Notes: generated by a model from the letters alone, not told the origin. Counted from the first letter of the stretch, positions 10,137-20,373 are shown. The stretch: DNA of 64,000 bases from Actinomycetota bacterium (GCA_009885805.1 VFJZ01000003.1:62001-126000); one strand, 5' to 3'. Program-made: numbers and translations.

Positions 10137-10943
10137 CTACGTCCAGCCAGCGGCCCCGACCAGGTCGTCGAGGATCGCGTCGCGGAACCGGTACGGCAGC
10201 GACAGGTGCCCCTCGCCGGTCGCGCGATGCAGGATCGCGCCCGGGATCTGCTGTGCCAGCCACGCGCCGTGCGCCTCCGGCACCATCAGGTCAAGGTTCC
10301 CCTGCCAGATCCGGACCGGGACGCCGATCGCGGCGAGCGCGAATCCCCACGGCCGCGTGAACGCCAGGTCGTCGTCGATCCAGCCGTCGAGCCCCGGCGC
10401 GAGGCCGCGGTGCAGGCTGGCGGCCCAGTCGGAGGCGTAACGTGGGTCGCGATCGACCTCGGGGAGGAGGCCGCCGACTGCCGCCGAGATCTCCGGTCCG
10501 GTGATCGTCCGCATCGGCTCGCCGACCTCGGCCATGAAGGCGCGGAGCGACTCCTCGCCCGCGACGGCCGCGCCGAACTCGTCGACGTTCTCCGGGCCCA
10601 TGCCGGCGAGGAAATCGAGGTCCGGCTCGCCGTACGGTGCGACGCCGCCGAGCGTCGCGCAGCCGCAGCAGCCGTCCAGCAGCGCCGCGCAGGCGAGGGC
10701 GTGGGGCCCGCCGCCCGACAGGCCGACGGTGACGAACTCGTCGCAGCCGGCCGTCACGAGGGCGTCCCGGACCTGATCGGCGGCGTCCGCGACGGCCCGC
10801 CCCGGCCGGCGCGGCGACCGTCCGTAGCCGGACCGGTCGAGCGCGATGCCGACCAGCCCGCGCGCCTGGACGGTCGGCAACCAGTCGTCCCAGGAGCCGC
10901 CGTCGGACGGGGTCCCGTGGTGAAAGACGATCGCCCGTGGCAT
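10137..10943 (-). CDS. Alpha/beta hydrolase
   Basis: HHGTPSDGGSW, LDRSGYGRS, VGLSGGGPHALACA nucleophile elbow, GEGHLSL. Confidence 0.85.
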   Translation of the reverse strand: MPRAIVFHHGTPSDGGSWDDWLPTVQARGLVGIALDRSGYGRSPRRPGRAVADAADQVRDALVTAGCDEFVTVGLSGGGPHALACAALLDGCCGCATLGGVAPYGEPDLDFLAGMGPENVDEFGAAVAGEESLRAFMAEVGEPMRTITGPEISAAVGGLLPEVDRDPRYASDWAASLHRGLAPGLDGWIDDDLAFTRPWGFALAAIGVPVRIWQGNLDLMVPEAHGAWLAQQIPGAILHRATGEGHLSLPYRFRDAILDDLVGAAGWT

Positions 10944-10982
10944 GCGCGGCTGACTGTAGCGACTCGTCCTATGCTGCCGCGG

Positions 10983-11696
10983 ATGTCTGGCCGGCCCCCG
11001 ATGATCGGTGTCACCGCGATCCCGCGTCCGGTCCACGCTGGCTTCGGGACGTACCAGGGCCAGACGCTCGGGGACGCCTTCATCCGGGCGATCGAGGCTG
11101 CCGGCGGCGTGCCGCTGATCCTGCCGTCGACCGAGCCCGACCACGCGGCGCGGCAGGTGGCGCTGATCGACGCCCTCGTCCTCAGTGGCGGCGCCGACGT
11201 CCACCCGTCGCTCTACGACGACGAGGTGCGGCCCGAGATGGCGTGGCTCGACCAGCATCGGGATGCCTGGGAGCTCGCGGTGCTCGACGCCGCCCGCGAC
11301 CGCGGGCTTGCGATCCTCGGCATCTGCCGGGGCTCCCAACTCCTCAACGTCTGGCGTGGCGGCACGCTCGTGACCCACCTCGCGACCGAGGTCGAGCACG
11401 ACGCGATGGCGCCGGACCGGCACGGCCTGGCGATCACGGGCGGGTCGTTGCTCGCCGACGTCCTCGGTACGACGGAGACGGCGGTCACGACGCTGCACCA
11501 CCAGGGACTCGATCGCATCGGCGCCGGGCTGGCAGCGGTGGGACGCGCTCCCGACGGCCTCGTCGAGGCGGTCGAGGATCGTTCGTCCCGCATCATCGGC
11601 GTCGCCTGGCACCCGGAGCTTCAGCTCGGCGAGGATCCCGGCCAGGCACTGTTCGACTGGATCGTGCGCGAGGCGCACGCCGATACGGAGGTCTAG
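10983..11696 (+). CDS. Class I glutamine amidotransferase-like, PuuD-type gamma-glutamyl-amine hydrolase
   Basis: ALVLSGGADVHPSLY, ILGICRGSQLLNVWRGGTL, VTTLHHQGLD, GVAWHPELQ; typical PuuD (peptidase C26) motifs; directly precedes a GS-like gene. Confidence 0.87.
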   Translation: MSGRPPMIGVTAIPRPVHAGFGTYQGQTLGDAFIRAIEAAGGVPLILPSTEPDHAARQVALIDALVLSGGADVHPSLYDDEVRPEMAWLDQHRDAWELAVLDAARDRGLAILGICRGSQLLNVWRGGTLVTHLATEVEHDAMAPDRHGLAITGGSLLADVLGTTETAVTTLHHQGLDRIGAGLAAVGRAPDGLVEAVEDRSSRIIGVAWHPELQLGEDPGQALFDWIVREAHADTEV

Positions 11697-11698
11697 CG

Positions 11699-13066
11699 GT
11701 GGCAGATCTGGAGCAGGCGATCCGGGCGTCGGGCGCCGCCTACGTGACGACGGTCGGCGTCGACTTCCTCGGCATCTGGCGGGGGAAGCGGCTGCCGGCC
11801 GCGCACGTCGTCGCGGCCGAGCAGGGGCACGGCGTCCCGTTCTCGGACGTGTTCTGGGCGAATACCGTCGCCGAGGACCTGATCGAACCGCCCGCCGGCC
11901 ACGTCGGGACGTTCCCGATCAAGACAACCGGCTTCCCCGACCATCACCTGCGCCTGGACGCCGCGACCTACCGCGCGGTGCCGTGGCTCGACGGCGAAGG
12001 GGTCGTGTTCGGCGACTGGCACGCCCCGGACGGCACGCCGTGGCGCCTCTGCCCACGGACCTGCCTCAAATCTGTGCTGAAGCAGGCGGCGGATCGCGGC
12101 CTGCTCGTGAAGATCGGCTTCGAGTGGGAGTTCTACCTGATCGATCAGCCGCTCGCCGAGATCGCGCAGTCCGGGTTCGGCCTCGATATGCGGCTCGGCC
12201 ACACCAGGCCGTACACGTATCACGGGCTCCGCGTCGCCCAGGACCGCGCCCTGCTGCAGAGCTACGTCGAGCCGCTGGAGGCCTCCGGGCTCGTCCTCGA
12301 GTCGCTCAACTGCGAGACCGGCGCCGGGCAGTACGAGCTGAACCTGCAGTACGACGAGGCGCTGCGGACGGCCGACAACGCCTTCCTGATGAAGCAGGCG
12401 GTGAAGACGATCGCCGCCGGGCAGGGTCGGACGGCGACGTTCATGGCGAAGCCGCACGAGACGTGGTCGGGCAACTCCGGGCATCTCCACCTGTCCCTCT
12501 GGAGTGCCGACGGCGCCGACAACCTGTTCGCCGCCGGTCCGGCGAACTCGCTCAATCCGCTGGCGTCCCAGGCCGTCGCCGGCCTGCTTGCGACGATGCC
12601 AGGTGCGATGCCGTTCTGCTGCCCGAACCCGAACTCCTACAAGCGCCTCGTCCCGTACATGTGGGGCTCGACGACGCTCACCTGGGGCCTCGAGAACCGG
12701 ACGGTCGGCCTGCGCGCGATCGAGTCCGGGGCCGGCGTCAATCGCATCGAGCACCGGCTGCCGGGCGGCGACTGCAACCCGTATCTGGCGATCACCGCTG
12801 CGGTCGCGGGGATGCTGCATGGCATCGACAACGGTCTCGAGGCACCGGCCCGCTACGACGGCGACGCCTACGCCGACGACTCGCTGATGCGTCTGCCGCG
12901 CGATCTTGATCGTGCGTTGGATGCCCTCGCCGACGACCGCGTGTTGCGGGAGTACATGGGCGCCGACCTCGTCGACCACTACCTGGTCTGCGCCCGCGCC
13001 GAGCTCGAGCATCACCGGCTGGCGGTGACCGAGTGGGAGCGGCGGCGGTACCTCGAGCTGACCTGA
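11699..13066 (+). CDS. Glutamine synthetase-like protein (probable gamma-glutamyl-amide ligase)
   Basis: GFEWEFYLID, NCETGAGQYELNLQY, KPHETWSGNSGHLHLSLW, NRTVGLRAIES, ANRIEHRLPGGDCNPYLA-like segment; GTG start overlapping puuD-like gene region. Confidence 0.9.
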   Translation: MADLEQAIRASGAAYVTTVGVDFLGIWRGKRLPAAHVVAAEQGHGVPFSDVFWANTVAEDLIEPPAGHVGTFPIKTTGFPDHHLRLDAATYRAVPWLDGEGVVFGDWHAPDGTPWRLCPRTCLKSVLKQAADRGLLVKIGFEWEFYLIDQPLAEIAQSGFGLDMRLGHTRPYTYHGLRVAQDRALLQSYVEPLEASGLVLESLNCETGAGQYELNLQYDEALRTADNAFLMKQAVKTIAAGQGRTATFMAKPHETWSGNSGHLHLSLWSADGADNLFAAGPANSLNPLASQAVAGLLATMPGAMPFCCPNPNSYKRLVPYMWGSTTLTWGLENRTVGLRAIESGAGVNRIEHRLPGGDCNPYLAITAAVAGMLHGIDNGLEAPARYDGDAYADDSLMRLPRDLDRALDALADDRVLREYMGADLVDHYLVCARAELEHHRLAVTEWERRRYLELT

Positions 13067-13079
13067 CCGCCTGGCCGGC

Positions 13080-14810
13080 TCACCAGCCGCCGTGAAAGCC
13101 GGTCGCCAGGCCGTAGGGCAGGTGCCCGGCCGCGTCGGGCTGGCCGACGAGGAAGTCGAGGTCGCAGCCCTCGTCGGCCTGCAGGACGTGCTCGGCGTGC
13201 AGCCGGCCATAGCCGCGCTCGTAACGGGCCGCCGGCGCTGGAGCCACCGCGAGCCGGCGCCCGATCACGTCGGCGGGGACATCGAGGTCGAGTCGCCGCC
13301 CGGGAACGTCGAGCACGATGATGTCGCCGTCGCGGACGGCGGCGAGCGGGCCGCCGGCGTGAGCCTCGGGCGCGACGTGCAGGATGCAGGTACCGAAGGC
13401 GGTGCCGCTCATCCTGGCGTCGGAGATCCGCACCATGTCGCGGACGCCGGCCGCCAGCAGCCGCGCGGGGATCGGCACCATGCCCCACTCCGGCATGCCG
13501 GGCCCGCCGATCGGGCCGACGTTCCGCAGCACGAGGACGGAGTCGGGCGTGATCGCGAGCGCCGGGTCGTCGATCCGCGCCGCGACGTCCTCGACCGACT
13601 CGAACACGACGGCCGGCCCACGGTGGGAGAGCAGCGCCGGGTCGGCTGCCGCCACCTTCAGGACGGCGCCGCGCGGTGCGAGCGATCCCGAGAGGACCGC
13701 GAGGCCGCCGGTGCCGGCCACCGGCTCGGCGAGGGAGCGGATCGCCGGGCCGGTGACCGGGCGGGCGCCGGCCGCGAGCGTCGCCCCCCCGACCGTGAGG
13801 CTGTCGCCGGCGAGGAGGGGCGCGAGGGCGTGGAGCAGCGCCGGGACGCCACCGGCGACGTGCAGCGCGCTGACCAGTTCGGCGCCGGACGGCCGGACGT
13901 CGGCGATCAGCGGCGTCCGCCGCGAGATCTCGTCGAAGCGGGCCAGCGGCAGCGCGTAGCCGGTGCGCCGCGCGAGCGCCAGGAGGTGGATGACGGCGTT
14001 CGTCGAGCCGCCGATCGCACACAGCATGGTGATCGCGTTGTCGAATGCGGCCGGCGTGAGGATGTCGCTCGGCCGGAGCCCGGCGAGGGCGATCTCGACC
14101 GCGCGTCGACCGGTCGCCTCGGCCGCCGCGGCCCGGTCGGGATGCAGCGCCGGGATCGTCGCCGTCCCCGGGAGCGTCATGCCGAGCGCCTCGGTCAGGC
14201 ACGCCATCGTCGAAGCCGTGCCCATCTCGTTGCAGTGCCCGGGTCCGGGGATCCACGCCGCCTCGAGTTCGGCGTACTCCTCGAGATCGATGCGCCCGGC
14301 GCGGAGGTCGTCGGTGTAGCGCCAGAGGTCGGTACCGACGGACAACTCGCGCCCCCGGTGCACTGCCGCGGCGACGGCGCCGCCGGTGATCGTGATCGCC
14401 GGGACGTTCGCGCTGGCGGCGCCCATCAGCTGCGCCGGCTGGGTCTTGTCGCAGCCGCCGATCAGGACGACGGCGTCGAACGGGTAGCTGCGGATCGCCT
14501 CCTCGACGTCCATCGCCATCAGGTTCCTGAACAGCATCGTCGTCGGCTTCTGGAGGTTCTCGCCGAGCGACGAGACCGGGAACTCGAGCGGGAGCCCACC
14601 GGCCGCAACGACGCCACGCTTGACGGCGGTGGCGAGGCCGCGGAAGTGCACGTTGCAGTTGACGACCTCGCTCCACGGATTGCAGATGCCGACGACCGGC
14701 CGGCCGTCGAGCGCGTCGGGCGCCACCCCGACGGCCCGTACGGACGCGCGGTGCAGGAACCCGGCGAGATCGCGCTCGGCGAACCAACTGGCGCTGCGAA
14801 GCCGCGTCAT
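13080..14810 (-). CDS. IlvD/Edd family dehydratase (dihydroxy-acid/sugar-acid dehydratase)
   Basis: GICNPWSEVVNCNVHF, VVLIGGCDKTQPAQLM, GPGHCNEMGTASTM, IGGSTNAVIHLLA, DARMSGTAFGTCILHVAPEA. Confidence 0.93.
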   Translation of the reverse strand: MTRLRSASWFAERDLAGFLHRASVRAVGVAPDALDGRPVVGICNPWSEVVNCNVHFRGLATAVKRGVVAAGGLPLEFPVSSLGENLQKPTTMLFRNLMAMDVEEAIRSYPFDAVVLIGGCDKTQPAQLMGAASANVPAITITGGAVAAAVHRGRELSVGTDLWRYTDDLRAGRIDLEEYAELEAAWIPGPGHCNEMGTASTMACLTEALGMTLPGTATIPALHPDRAAAAEATGRRAVEIALAGLRPSDILTPAAFDNAITMLCAIGGSTNAVIHLLALARRTGYALPLARFDEISRRTPLIADVRPSGAELVSALHVAGGVPALLHALAPLLAGDSLTVGGATLAAGARPVTGPAIRSLAEPVAGTGGLAVLSGSLAPRGAVLKVAAADPALLSHRGPAVVFESVEDVAARIDDPALAITPDSVLVLRNVGPIGGPGMPEWGMVPIPARLLAAGVRDMVRISDARMSGTAFGTCILHVAPEAHAGGPLAAVRDGDIIVLDVPGRRLDLDVPADVIGRRLAVAPAPAARYERGYGRLHAEHVLQADEGCDLDFLVGQPDAAGHLPYGLATGFHGGW

Positions 14811-15802
14811 CGCTCCGTCATCCGCTCGAGCAGGCCGTGCCCGACGAGGTACGTGTCTTCGACCTTGCCGCCGCCGGCGACGCTCGGGTTCCAGGCGACG
14901 GCGTGCCCCGGCCGCAGCGCCTCGCGATGCCAGCGTGTCTCGGGCGGTGCCGGCGCGATCTCGAACTCGCGCTGCCGGTAGCCGATCGGGCCTCCCTGCC
15001 AGTGATCGCGCCAGCGATCGTCGCCGTACGCGACTGCCAGGGCTGCCAGCACGCCGCCGTACGTCTGCCCGGGCGCGGCGGTCGCTGCCAGGACTGCAGA
15101 CTCGATCCGCTTCGCCTCGGCGACGCCGGCGGGCAGTTCGCCAGCCGGCGCGTAGCGCGTGAGGGCGACGTGCAGCCCGTTGCGCATGGCGACGAGGACG
15201 GCCATCGCACTGCGCCGCATCGGCAGCCCGATCGCAAGCGGGTGGCGATAGCGCTGGAGGCGGTCGTCGCCGCCGACGATCAGGCAGATCGGCTGGATCC
15301 CGCGGGTCTCGCAGCCGGCCGCGATCCCTGCCTGGAGCGCGCGGTCGATCCCGCCCGGCCGCCACGCGTCGAGCGCGTCCTCGACGATCGCGGTCGCCTC
15401 GCGCCCGAGTGCCCGGAGCCGGGCCTGCTCGCCGGGGAGCAGCGCGAGGCGAAGCGCCACGAGGTCGTCGTCGTGCGCGGCGCCGGCCACGAGTGGTCCG
15501 ACTGCGTCCTCGGCGACGGTTGCGACACCGTCCGGGACGTGCCACGGCGCGGCGATGATCTCGAACGGCAGTGGGTGCTCCGAGCGGAGGCGATCGGCCT
15601 CGACGTTCGTCGTGACGCCGACGATGGCGGTCGCCGTCACCGCGATCGCCAGCGGATCGTCGGGCGCCGACCGGTCGATGACGCCGGTGGTGGTGTCCGC
15701 CAGCCACGCCACCGACGCCGGGTCCGTCAGCAGGATGCCGACGATCCCCGCCGACTCCAGGTGGGCGCGGAGGCGCGCGAGCTTGAGCGGGTGCTCCGTC
15801 AT
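14807..15802 (-). CDS. Metallopeptidase M24-like / creatinase-fold protein
   Basis: N-terminal LARLRAHLESAGIVGILLTDPASVAWLAD and pita-bread-like C-terminus; ATG overlaps neighbouring stop. Confidence 0.65.
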   Translation of the reverse strand: MTEHPLKLARLRAHLESAGIVGILLTDPASVAWLADTTTGVIDRSAPDDPLAIAVTATAIVGVTTNVEADRLRSEHPLPFEIIAAPWHVPDGVATVAEDAVGPLVAGAAHDDDLVALRLALLPGEQARLRALGREATAIVEDALDAWRPGGIDRALQAGIAAGCETRGIQPICLIVGGDDRLQRYRHPLAIGLPMRRSAMAVLVAMRNGLHVALTRYAPAGELPAGVAEAKRIESAVLAATAAPGQTYGGVLAALAVAYGDDRWRDHWQGGPIGYRQREFEIAPAPPETRWHREALRPGHAVAWNPSVAGGGKVEDTYLVGHGLLERMTER

Positions 15803-16557
15803 GCGAGGACCAGGCGGCGTCCTCGGGACGGCAGCAGGATCGCCGGATCGCCGCCGGCTTCGTCCACCATCGCCGCGAGGCGGGCCGGGTCGCCCGGGTT
15901 CGCCGCGAACATGTCCCAGTGGGTCGGGACGAGCACGCGGGCGCGGGCGTGGCGGGCGAGCGCGAGTGCGCCGGCTTCGTCGGTGTTGCCGGCGATGTCG
16001 AGCGCCTCCCGGTCGGCGCTACGGCCGTTGATCGGCACCATCGCGACGTCGAAGCCGGCGCCGCCGATGGCGTCGCGCAGCGCCGGGAAGTCGAGCGTGT
16101 CGCCGGCGTGCCACGCGCTCGCCGGGCCGGACAGGCGGTAGCCGCAGAAGATCGGGGCCGCCGGATCCGACGCCGTGTACGGCCCGTGGCCGTGGACGGC
16201 GTGCATCGCCGGGACGGCCTCGATCGTCCACGGGCCGTGGGTCGCCGACGCACCGATCGCGAGGCCGGTGACGGTCGCTGCGGTGACCGAGCGGGCACGG
16301 TCGACGATGCCGCCCGGGACGACGAGTGGCGTGCCTGCCCTCAGCGCTCCGAGGGCGTCGGGATCGAGATGGTCGATGTGGTCGTGGGTGACCAGCACGC
16401 AGAGCCCCGGCAGGGCTGCGATGACCGCCGCGGCGAGCGGGGACGGGAAGCGGCGGCCGGGGTGGTCAGCGGTGAACGGATCGATCGCGAGCGTCGCGCC
16501 TGCGTCGTCATCGAGGATGAACGAGTGCTGGCCGAGCCAGGTCAGGCCGAGTGCCAT
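15799..16557 (-). CDS. MBL-fold metallo-hydrolase (UlaG-like)
   Basis: LTWLGQHSFILDD, VLVTHDHIDHLD, AWHAGDTLDF, LVPTHWDMFA. Confidence 0.87.
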   Translation of the reverse strand: MALGLTWLGQHSFILDDDAGATLAIDPFTADHPGRRFPSPLAAAVIAALPGLCVLVTHDHIDHLDPDALGALRAGTPLVVPGGIVDRARSVTAATVTGLAIGASATHGPWTIEAVPAMHAVHGHGPYTASDPAAPIFCGYRLSGPASAWHAGDTLDFPALRDAIGGAGFDVAMVPINGRSADREALDIAGNTDEAGALALARHARARVLVPTHWDMFAANPGDPARLAAMVDEAGGDPAILLPSRGRRLVLA

Positions 16558-16576
16558 GGCGCGTATCATCGGGGCG

Positions 16577-17596
16577 ATGACGGCCTCGCGTCGAGCCCTG
16601 GTGATCGCCGAGCCGGGCGAGATTGCGGTCGTCGAGCGCCGCGGGCTCCAGCCCGGGCCCGGTGAGGTCGTGGCCCGGCCGGTGCACGTCGGCGTCTGCG
16701 GCACCGATCTCGAGTTGCTCCGCGGCGAGGTCGATCCGGCGTTCGTCCGCTACCCGCTGACGATCGGGCACGAGTGGTCCGGCGTCGTCGAGTCGGTCGG
16801 GCCGGGCGTGACGGGTCTCGCGCCGGGTGACCGGGTGGTTGCGGAGGGCATCGTCCCGTGCGGTATCTGTGCGGCCTGCCGCCGCGGTGCGACCAACGTC
16901 TGCGAGATCTACGAAGAGGTCGGCTTCACGCGTGAGGGGGCGGCGTCCGATCAGATCGCGCTGCCGGCGCGGCTCATCCACCGACTCGCCGCCGACGTGC
17001 CGCTGCTCGACGCGGCGCTGGTCGAGCCGGCGGCCGTCGTCTACCAGGGTCTGTCGAAGGTCGCCCTGCGACGGGGCGACGAGGTGCTGATCATCGGCGA
17101 CGGCACGATTGCACTCCTCGCCGCGCAGTTGGCGCTCCTCCAGGCGCCGGCGCGCGTCGTCGTCCGCGGCCTGAGGCCCGAGCAGGCGCCGCTCGTCGCC
17201 GCCTACGGCACGGAGTTCTCGACCGTCGAACCGACCGATCGGTTCGACGTCGTGATCGAGGCGGCCGGTTCGATCGACGCTGTGCTCGAGGGTCTGCGGT
17301 GCGTCAGGCGCGGTGGTCGGATGCTCCTCCTCGGCTATGCCGGGGCGCAGGCACGGGTGCCGCTGCCGCTCGACGACATCGTCAACGCCGACCTCGTGAT
17401 CGCGTCGAGCTTCGGCTACACGGTCGCGGCGTGGGCAGGCGTCGTCGCACTGCTGAACGGCGGGCGGTTCCGGCCCGGCGGCATCGTCACCCACCGCCTC
17501 GGGCTCGCCGGGTATCGCGACGCCTTCGAGGCGCTCGCCCGGCCGGAGGGCATCCGCGGGAAGATCGTGCTCGACATCGAACCCGCCCGGCAGTGA
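16577..17596 (+). CDS. Zinc-dependent alcohol/polyol dehydrogenase (MDR family)
   Basis: GVCGTDLELLRG, IGHEWSGVVESVGPGV, CGICAACRRGATNVC zinc motif, Rossmann VLIIGDGTIALLAAQ. Confidence 0.92.
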   Translation: MTASRRALVIAEPGEIAVVERRGLQPGPGEVVARPVHVGVCGTDLELLRGEVDPAFVRYPLTIGHEWSGVVESVGPGVTGLAPGDRVVAEGIVPCGICAACRRGATNVCEIYEEVGFTREGAASDQIALPARLIHRLAADVPLLDAALVEPAAVVYQGLSKVALRRGDEVLIIGDGTIALLAAQLALLQAPARVVVRGLRPEQAPLVAAYGTEFSTVEPTDRFDVVIEAAGSIDAVLEGLRCVRRGGRMLLLGYAGAQARVPLPLDDIVNADLVIASSFGYTVAAWAGVVALLNGGRFRPGGIVTHRLGLAGYRDAFEALARPEGIRGKIVLDIEPARQ

Positions 17597-17613
17597 CGGA
17601 GTATCATCGCGCC

Positions 17614-17895
17614 ATGGCCGTCAAACTGCACCGCTGCCCCCTGATGTGGGTGAAGATGGGCGCTCATCCGTGCCACAACGTCCAGAAGGCTCTCGACGCC
17701 GCCGGGATCGAGTACGAGGTCGTCAAGCACCCGTTCCTGCCGCGCTCGAAGCGGACCGATCTGATCGCCCGCACCGGGCAGAACATGCTCCCGGCGATCG
17801 AGCTCGAGGACGGCACGCTCGTCCGTCGCGAGTCGAAGGAACTGGTCGCGATGATCCGGGCCGGCGAGATCAGGAATCAGACGGCAGCCACGTAG
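17614..17895 (+). CDS. Thioredoxin-fold glutaredoxin/GST N-terminal domain protein
   Basis: 93 aa; KLHRCPLMWVKMGAHPCHNVQKALDAAGIEYEVVKHPF...LPAIELEDGTLVRRES. Confidence 0.7.
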   Translation: MAVKLHRCPLMWVKMGAHPCHNVQKALDAAGIEYEVVKHPFLPRSKRTDLIARTGQNMLPAIELEDGTLVRRESKELVAMIRAGEIRNQTAAT

Positions 17896-18449
17896 GCCGG
17901 TCGCGCTCGCGCGGCGTCGAGCCGCGCGATCAGGTGCGGATACGCATCCCGATCGATCGGCAGTCGGTCGAGGTGCTGCAGCCGGCCGGCGATGGCGCAG
18001 TCAGCGATCGAGAACGCGGTCGCGCGTCCGGCCCTGCCGACCAGACAGTCGTACGCCGAGAGCGCGGTGTGAAGCGCTGGGTGCCATTCGGCGTCGCCGC
18101 CGGTGCCGTAGACGAGGACCTCCTCGGCCGCCCACAGTGCGGGTCTGACCTGGAGCGAGAGCGTGTCGAGGAGCCCGTCGACGTGGGCGCGCGCGGCCGC
18201 GGCCCGGGGATACAGGTCGTCGCGCCCCTCGCGATCGGCAAGGTAGCGAAGTGCCGTGTTCGACTCCGTGACGACCACGTCGTCGTCGACGAGGGCGGGG
18301 ACGAGCCCGAACGGGTGGATGTCGAGATACCAGGCCGGCTTCGCGTCGAGCGGAATCGTGATGCGCTCGTACGCGAGTCCGAGCTCGGCGAGGAGGAAGC
18401 GAACCTTGAGCGCGTTGGTGGAGTCGGCGTTGTCGTAGAGCCGGAGCAT
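17877..18449 (-). CDS. Glutathione S-transferase family protein
   Basis: LRLYDNADSTNALKVRFLLAELGLAYERI...GLVPALVDDDVVVTESNTALRYLAD. Confidence 0.88.
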   Translation of the reverse strand: MLRLYDNADSTNALKVRFLLAELGLAYERITIPLDAKPAWYLDIHPFGLVPALVDDDVVVTESNTALRYLADREGRDDLYPRAAAARAHVDGLLDTLSLQVRPALWAAEEVLVYGTGGDAEWHPALHTALSAYDCLVGRAGRATAFSIADCAIAGRLQHLDRLPIDRDAYPHLIARLDAARARPAYVAAV

Positions 18450-18465
18450 CGCCGCAGTCTGACCG

Positions 18466-19086
18466 CTACCACTGATCGCGGTGCAGCACCTCGTCGAGTG
18501 GGCGTCGCCGCGCCGGGCGCAGCGGGCGATCGCCGAGGACGTGCGCGACCGGCACCAACCCGACCTGGGTGACGCGCTCGTACGGAATGCCGACGAGGTC
18601 GGCGACCTCGCGTTCGCGGTCGAGGTGGTATGTCGTCCAGACGGTCCCGAGACCACGCGCCCGGGCGGCGATCTGGAAGCTCCAGCCGGCCTGGATGATC
18701 GAGCCGTACAGTGCGGCGAGATCGCCGACGCCGGCACCCTCCGGCCGGCCCTCGACGCAGAACAGCACGTGGACCGGGGCGCGGCCGATCACCGTCGCCA
18801 GGTACCGGGATGATCGCTCGCGCGGCGCCTCGCCGGGACGATCGTCCTCCGGCGCGACGCCCGTGTAGGACATCCAGATGTCACGGTAGATGCGGCCGAT
18901 CTCGGTGCGGGTCGCCGCGTCCTCGACGACGACGAAGTGCCACGTCTCGTTGCCCTCGGACGTCGGCGCCTGGACCGCGAGCCGCAGGCAGTCGTCGACC
19001 AGTCCGCGCGCGACCGGCCGGTCGAGGTCGAGTCGCCGCCGCACGGCCCGGGTCGTTGCGAGAGCTTCGTCGGCGGAGAGCGTCAT
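18466..19086 (-). CDS. Nitroreductase family protein
   Basis: TTRAVRRRLDLDRPV, QAPTSEGNETWHFVVV, GSIIQAGWSFQIAARARGLGTVWTT. Confidence 0.88.
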   Translation of the reverse strand: MTLSADEALATTRAVRRRLDLDRPVARGLVDDCLRLAVQAPTSEGNETWHFVVVEDAATRTEIGRIYRDIWMSYTGVAPEDDRPGEAPRERSSRYLATVIGRAPVHVLFCVEGRPEGAGVGDLAALYGSIIQAGWSFQIAARARGLGTVWTTYHLDREREVADLVGIPYERVTQVGLVPVAHVLGDRPLRPARRRPLDEVLHRDQW

Positions 19087-19113
19087 ACCGGAACGATAGG
19101 CCGTCGCGGCGAC

Positions 19114-20373
19114 TCAGGTCCAGAGATCGGCGATCGGCAGTCCGACGAGCCGGTCACCGAGCCCGACACGGCGATCGCCTGTGTGGAGGACGACCCCGGC
19201 GACGAAGTCGTCGCCGACGGCGTCGAGACGATCACGGAGTCGTGCCATGGCAGCCGCGTCGTGGGCGCGCGCCAGCGTGGCGGCCTTCACCTCGACGGTG
19301 ACCACCCGACCGTCGGCAGCTTCGATGACGGCGTCGATCTCGTTGCCGTCGCGATCGCGCAGGTGGTGGAGCCGGGCCGAGATCGCCGACCAGGTCAGCT
19401 GCTTCGCGATCTCGGCAATCGCGAATGACTCGACGAGGGGGCCGACGGACGGGTCGTTGAGGCGTGCGAGGGCTGCCGGGTCTTTGCCGAGCACTGCTGC
19501 GGCCAGGCCGGTATCGGTGGCGTGCAGCTTCGGGCGCTGCACCGTTCGCGCCGTGACGTTGCGGCTCCACGCCGGCAGGCGATGGACGAGGAACGTCGTC
19601 TCGATCCAGGGTTCATAGGACTCCGCCGTGGCGCGGTCGATGCCGAGGTCTGCCGCCAGCCGTGAGACGACGAGTTCGGATCCGGTCGTGCCGATGAGGA
19701 GGCGCGCCATCGCCCGGAGCGCGTCGAAACGGCGGATGTCCGCCGCCGTTTCCACCTCGCGACGCAGCACGGTCACGAGGTACTGCTCGAACCATCGCCG
19801 TCGGGTGCGATCGCTGAATGTCCGTGGCTCGGGATACCCGCCCTCGCACACCAGTTCCAGGTACGCAGCACGCGTCGGGGTCGCTCCCCGATGTCCGCGG
19901 AGCGCCGGGGCGCCGGCGAATGCTCGATCGACGAAGGCATCGGCGCCGCCGGATCGCTCACCGACCGAGAGCGGCCAGAGCGAGATCAGGTCGATCCGTC
20001 CGGCCAGGCTCTCGGAGATTTTCGGAGTCGTGAGGAAGTTCGTCGATCCGGTGAGGACGTACTGCCCGGGCGCCCGCGACGCGTCCAGTCGTTGTTTCAG
20101 CGCGAGGACGAGCGGGTCGCCCGCGCGTTGGACCTCGTCGATGACGGCTGGCTGGCCGAGCGTCTCGAGGAAGAGCGCCGGATCGTCCCGGGCCGCCGCG
20201 AGATCCTCGGCCCGGTCGAGGCTGACCAGTGGCGCGTCGAGCCGCTCGGCGAGCAGGCCGGCGAGCGTCGACTTACCGACCTGGCGGGCGCCCTGCAGGA
20301 CGACTGCGCGGAAGCCGGTGAGCGACTCGATCACGCCGTCGAGCGCCCGGCGCTCGATCAGATCCGACGCCAT
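19114..20373 (-). CDS. AAA+ ATPase with DUF4143-type C-terminal domain
   Basis: VVLQGARQVGKSTLAGLLAE (Walker A), AVIDEVQRA, YVLTGSTNFL, LLIGTTGSELVVSRLAADLGI, KLHATDTGLAAAVLG, EIDAVIEAADGRVVTVEVKAA. Confidence 0.9.
   Translation of the reverse strand: MASDLIERRALDGVIESLTGFRAVVLQGARQVGKSTLAGLLAERLDAPLVSLDRAEDLAAARDDPALFLETLGQPAVIDEVQRAGDPLVLALKQRLDASRAPGQYVLTGSTNFLTTPKISESLAGRIDLISLWPLSVGERSGGADAFVDRAFAGAPALRGHRGATPTRAAYLELVCEGGYPEPRTFSDRTRRRWFEQYLVTVLRREVETAADIRRFDALRAMARLLIGTTGSELVVSRLAADLGIDRATAESYEPWIETTFLVHRLPAWSRNVTARTVQRPKLHATDTGLAAAVLGKDPAALARLNDPSVGPLVESFAIAEIAKQLTWSAISARLHHLRDRDGNEIDAVIEAADGRVVTVEVKAATLARAHDAAAMARLRDRLDAVGDDFVAGVVLHTGDRRVGLGDRLVGLPIADLWT

Noticed and set aside
13080-16298. 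1072-aa minus-strand ORF
   Set aside because: Only the last 576 aa are IlvD/Edd; upstream part overlaps the supported M24-like and MBL-fold genes in another frame.
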